From assembly GCA_943737045.1 (NCBI GenBank), contig CALSFV010000391.1:167507-231506 (forward strand): 64,000 nucleotides of DNA, written 5' to 3'. Both the position numbers and the translations under genes were made by a program. Numbering within the stretch: position 1 is the stretch's first letter; every line of letters starts with the position of its first letter. Positions 60,701-64,000 of the stretch are shown in pieces. This stretch comes from Parapristionchus giblindavisi. Its lineage: Eukaryota; Nematoda; Chromadorea; Rhabditida; Diplogasteridae. The notes under the pieces were generated by a model. That model did no database searches. It was not told the DNA's origin and saw only the letters and a list, made by a program, of their open reading frames with translations.

Positions 60701-63700
60701 AGTCTAATTGTCAATGATACTTATCGAGTAATATACTATATGAAAGAGGAAAAAATTCTGAATGAGACACACTTCAGGTCATGTCGAGCTGTGATATTTT
60801 ACTGCTGCTATAATGACCGAAGTACAAAAGTAGCTTTTACTCTGATATGATCAAGATAACTTGAGAAATATGAAAATGAAAATGAAACCTATCGTGTCAT
60901 ATACCAAATGAAAGAGCGAAAAATTCTGAATAAGATAGACTATTTCAAAGTGGTCAGTACGGCCAATATGTAAATTTATCTTTCAATACTCTCTGTTTTT
61001 GGTACAAAATAATTCGTTACAAGTCTAATTGTCAATGATACTTATCAAGTAATATACTACGTGAAAGAGGAAAAAATTCTGAATGAGACACACTTCAGGT
61101 CATGTCGATCTGTGATATTTTACTGCTGCTATAATGACCGAAGTACAAAAGTAGCTTTTACTCTGATATGATCAAGATAACTTGAGAAATATGAAAATGA
61201 AAATGAAACCTATCGTGTCATATACCAAATGAAAGAGCGAAAAATTCTGAATAAGATAGACTATTTCAAAGTGGTCAGTACGGCCAATATGTAAATTTAT
61301 CTTTCAATACTCTCTGTTTTTGGTACAAAATAATTCGTTACAAGTCTAATTGTCAATGATACTTATCGAGTAATATACTATATGAAAGAGGAAAAAATTC
61401 TGAATGAGACACACTTCAGGTCATGTCGAGCTGTGATATTTTACTGCTGCTATAATGACCGAAGTACAAAAGTAGCTTTTACTCTGATATGATCAAGATA
61501 ACTTGAGAAATATGAAAATGAAAATGAAACCTATCGTGTCATATACCAAATGAAAGAGCGAAAAATTCTGAATAAGATAGACTATTTCAAAGTGGTCAGT
61601 ACGGCCAATATGTAAATTTATCTTTCAATACTCTCTGTTTTTGGTACAAAATAATTCGTTACAAGTCTAATTGTCAATGATACTTATCGAGTAATATACT
61701 ACGTGAAAGAGGAAAAAATTCTGAATGAGACACACTTCAGGTCATGTCGATCTGTGATATTTTACTGCTGCTATAATGACCGAAGTACAAAAGTAGCTTT
61801 TACTCTGATATGATCAAGATAACTTGAGAAATATGAAAATGAAAATGAAACCTATCGTGTCATATACCAAATGAAAGAGCGAAAAATTCTGAATAAGATA
61901 GACTATTTCAAAGTGGTCAGTACGGCCAATATGTAAATTTATCTTTCAATACTCTCTGTTTTTGGTACAAAATAATTCGTTACAAGTCTAATTGTCAATG
62001 ATACTTATCGAGTAATATACTATATGAAAGAGGAAAAAATTCTGAATGAGACACACTTCAGGTCATGTCGAGCTGTGATATTTTACTGCTGCTATAATGA
62101 CCGAAGTACAAAAGTAGCTTTTACTCTGATATGATCAAGATAACTTGAGAAATATGAAAATGAAAATGAAACCTATCGTGTCATATACCAAATGAAAGAG
62201 CGAACAATTCTGAATAAGATAGACTATTTCAAAGTGGTCAGTACGGCCAATATGTAAATTTATCTTTCAATACTCTCTGTTTTTGGTACAAAATAATTCG
62301 TTACAAGTCTAATTGTCAATGATACTTATCGAGTAATATACTATATGAAAGAGGAAAAAATTCTGAATGAGACACACTTCAGGTCATGTCGAGCTGTGAT
62401 ATTTTACTGCTGCTATAATGACCGAAGTACAAAAGTAGCTTTTACTCTGATATGATCAAGATAACTTGAGAAATATGAAAATGAAAATGAAACCTATCGT
62501 GTCATATACCAAATGAAAGAGCGAAAAATTCTGAATAAGATAGACTATTTCAAAGTGGTCAGTACGGCCAATATGTAAATTTATCTTTCAATACTCTCTG
62601 TTTTTGGTACAAAATAATTCGTTACAAGTCTAATTGTCAATGATACTTATCGAGTAATATACTACGTGAAAGAGGAAAAAATTCTGAATGAGACACACTT
62701 CAGGTCATGTCGATCTGTGATATTTTACTGCTGCTATAATGACCGAAGTACAAAAGTAGCTTTTACTCTGATATGATCAAGATAACTTGAGAAATATGAA
62801 AATGAAAATGAAACCTATCGTGTCATATACCAAATGAAAGAGCGAAAAATTCTGAATAAGATAGACTATTTCAAAGTGGTCAGTACGGCCAATATGTAAA
62901 TTTATCTTTCAATACTCTCTGTTTTTGGTACAAAATAATTCGTTACAAGTCTAATTGTCAATGATACTTATCGAGTAATATACTACGTGAAAGAGGAAAA
63001 AATTCTGAATGAGACACACTTCAGGTCATGTCGATCTGTGATATTTTACTGCTGCTATAATGACCGAAGTACAAAAGTAGCTTTTACTCTGATATGATCA
63101 AGATAACTTGAGAAATATGAAAATGAAAATGAAACCTATCGTGTCATATACCAAATGAAAGAGCGAAAAATTCTGAATAAGATAGACTATTTCAAAGTGG
63201 TCAGTACGGCCAATATGTAAATTTATCTTTCAATACTCTCTGTTTTTGGTACAAAATAATTCGTTACAAGTCTAATTGTCAATGATACTTATCGAGTAAT
63301 ATACTATATGAAAGAGGAAAAAATTCTGAATGAGACACACTTCAGGTCATGTCGAGCTGTGATATTTTACTGCTGCTATAATGACCGAAGTACAAAAGTA
63401 GCTTTTACTCTGATATGATCAAGATAACTTGAGAAATATGAAAATGAAAATGAAACCTATCGTGTCATATACCAAATGAAAGAGCGAACAATTCTGAATA
63501 AGATAGACTATTTCAAAGTGGTCAGTACGGCCAATATGTAAATTTATCTTTCAATACTCTCTGTTTTTGGTACAAAATAATTCGTTACAAGTCTAATTGT
63601 CAATGATACTTATCGAGTAATATACTATATGAAAGAGGAAAAAATTCTGAATGAGACACACTTCAGGTCATGTCGAGCTGTGATATTTTACTGCTGCTAT

Positions 63701-64000
63701 AATGACCGAAGTACAAAAGTAGCTTTTACTCTGATATGATCAAGATAACTTGAGAAATATGAAAATGAAAATGAAACCTATCGTGTCATATACCAAATGA
63801 AAGAGCGAAAAATTCTGAATAAGATAGACTATTTCAAAGTGGTCAGTACGGCCAATATGTAAATTTATCTTTCAATACTCTCTGTTTTTGGTACAAAATA
63901 ATTCGTTACAAGTCTAATTGTCAATGATACTTATCGAGTAATATACTACGTGAAAGAGGAAAAAATTCTGAATGAGACACACTTCAGGTCATGTCGATCT
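39769..64000 (+). repeat. 321-bp satellite array, block 6 (right-hand subfamily)
   Basis: About 75 monomers at 321 bp with GTACAAAATAATTCG, GATAGACTATTTC and CTTGAGAAATATG. Markers ACTATATG / ACTACGTG / ACTATGTG and GTCGAGCTGTGATA / GTCGATCTGTGATA / GTCGATCTGTGTTA alternate in units of two to five monomers. For example, a monomer with GCGAACAATTC followed by one with GCGAAAAAATCTG and GACTTTTTC recurs at 43.6, 45.2, 46.15 and 47.75 kb, spacings of five, three and five monomers. From about 51.7 kb the ACTATATG/ACTACGTG alternation dominates. No gene. The array runs off the right edge. Confidence 0.96.

Noticed and set aside
1..64000. CRISPR array
   Set aside because: The 321-bp units are contiguous satellite monomers with no short repeats plus unique spacers, and the window is eukaryotic.
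1..64000. CENP-B box in the satellite
   Set aside because: TTTCGAAATATGAAAAT looks similar in its first half, but the CGGG of the box is absent.

Overview
The window is eukaryotic. About 48.3 kb (three quarters) is one tandem satellite with a 321-bp monomer, roughly 150 copies, all in the same orientation, running off both ends of the window. The rest is four kinds of insertion: a short LTR retrotransposon, a LINE, a foldback/MITE-like insert present twice, and a 6.4-kb TIR transposon filled with degraded gene fragments. The organism is probably an invertebrate metazoan. The captured topoisomerase II fragment has many short introns (mostly 45-110 bp) with varied AG acceptors, which fits a nematode-like genome, but nothing here fixes the species.

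Layout: 1-2803 satellite (5-mer higher-order repeat, HOR); 2804-6484 LTR retrotransposon carrying only gag and protease, flanked by the 4-bp target duplication TAAT; 6485-12752 satellite (6-mer HOR); 12753-16901 LINE on the minus strand (ORF1, then ORF2 with endonuclease and reverse transcriptase); 16902-21588 satellite; 21589-22332 foldback insert; 22333-24709 satellite; 24710-25453 second copy of the insert, carried by a 3121-bp tandem duplication; 25454-33397 satellite; 33398-39768 TIR element with a CAG target duplication; 39769-64000 satellite.

Monomer phase runs unbroken through the LTR, LINE and TIR elements: each interruption equals the element plus its target duplication, taking the LINE duplication as 4 bp. 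They are therefore clean insertions into a pre-existing array. The array has regional variants. The left part mostly carries GTACATAAT, TAAATGAAACC and GATAAAC. The part right of about 25.7 kb carries GTACAAAAT and AAAATGAAACC, and GATAGAC appears from about 27.9 kb. The 321-bp monomer looks like an old dimer of two diverged halves of about 160 bp.

The most unusual object is the TIR element. It has 19-bp perfect terminal inverted repeats and palindromic subterminal repeats. Between them, all on the minus strand, lie two unidentified exons, ten exons of DNA topoisomerase II (ATPase/transducer to the start of TOPRIM) with stops and frameshifts, and the C-terminal end of a mannose-1-phosphate guanylyltransferase. 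It carries no visible transposase and looks like a Pack-type, gene-capturing, non-autonomous transposon. No host gene that looks functional is present.
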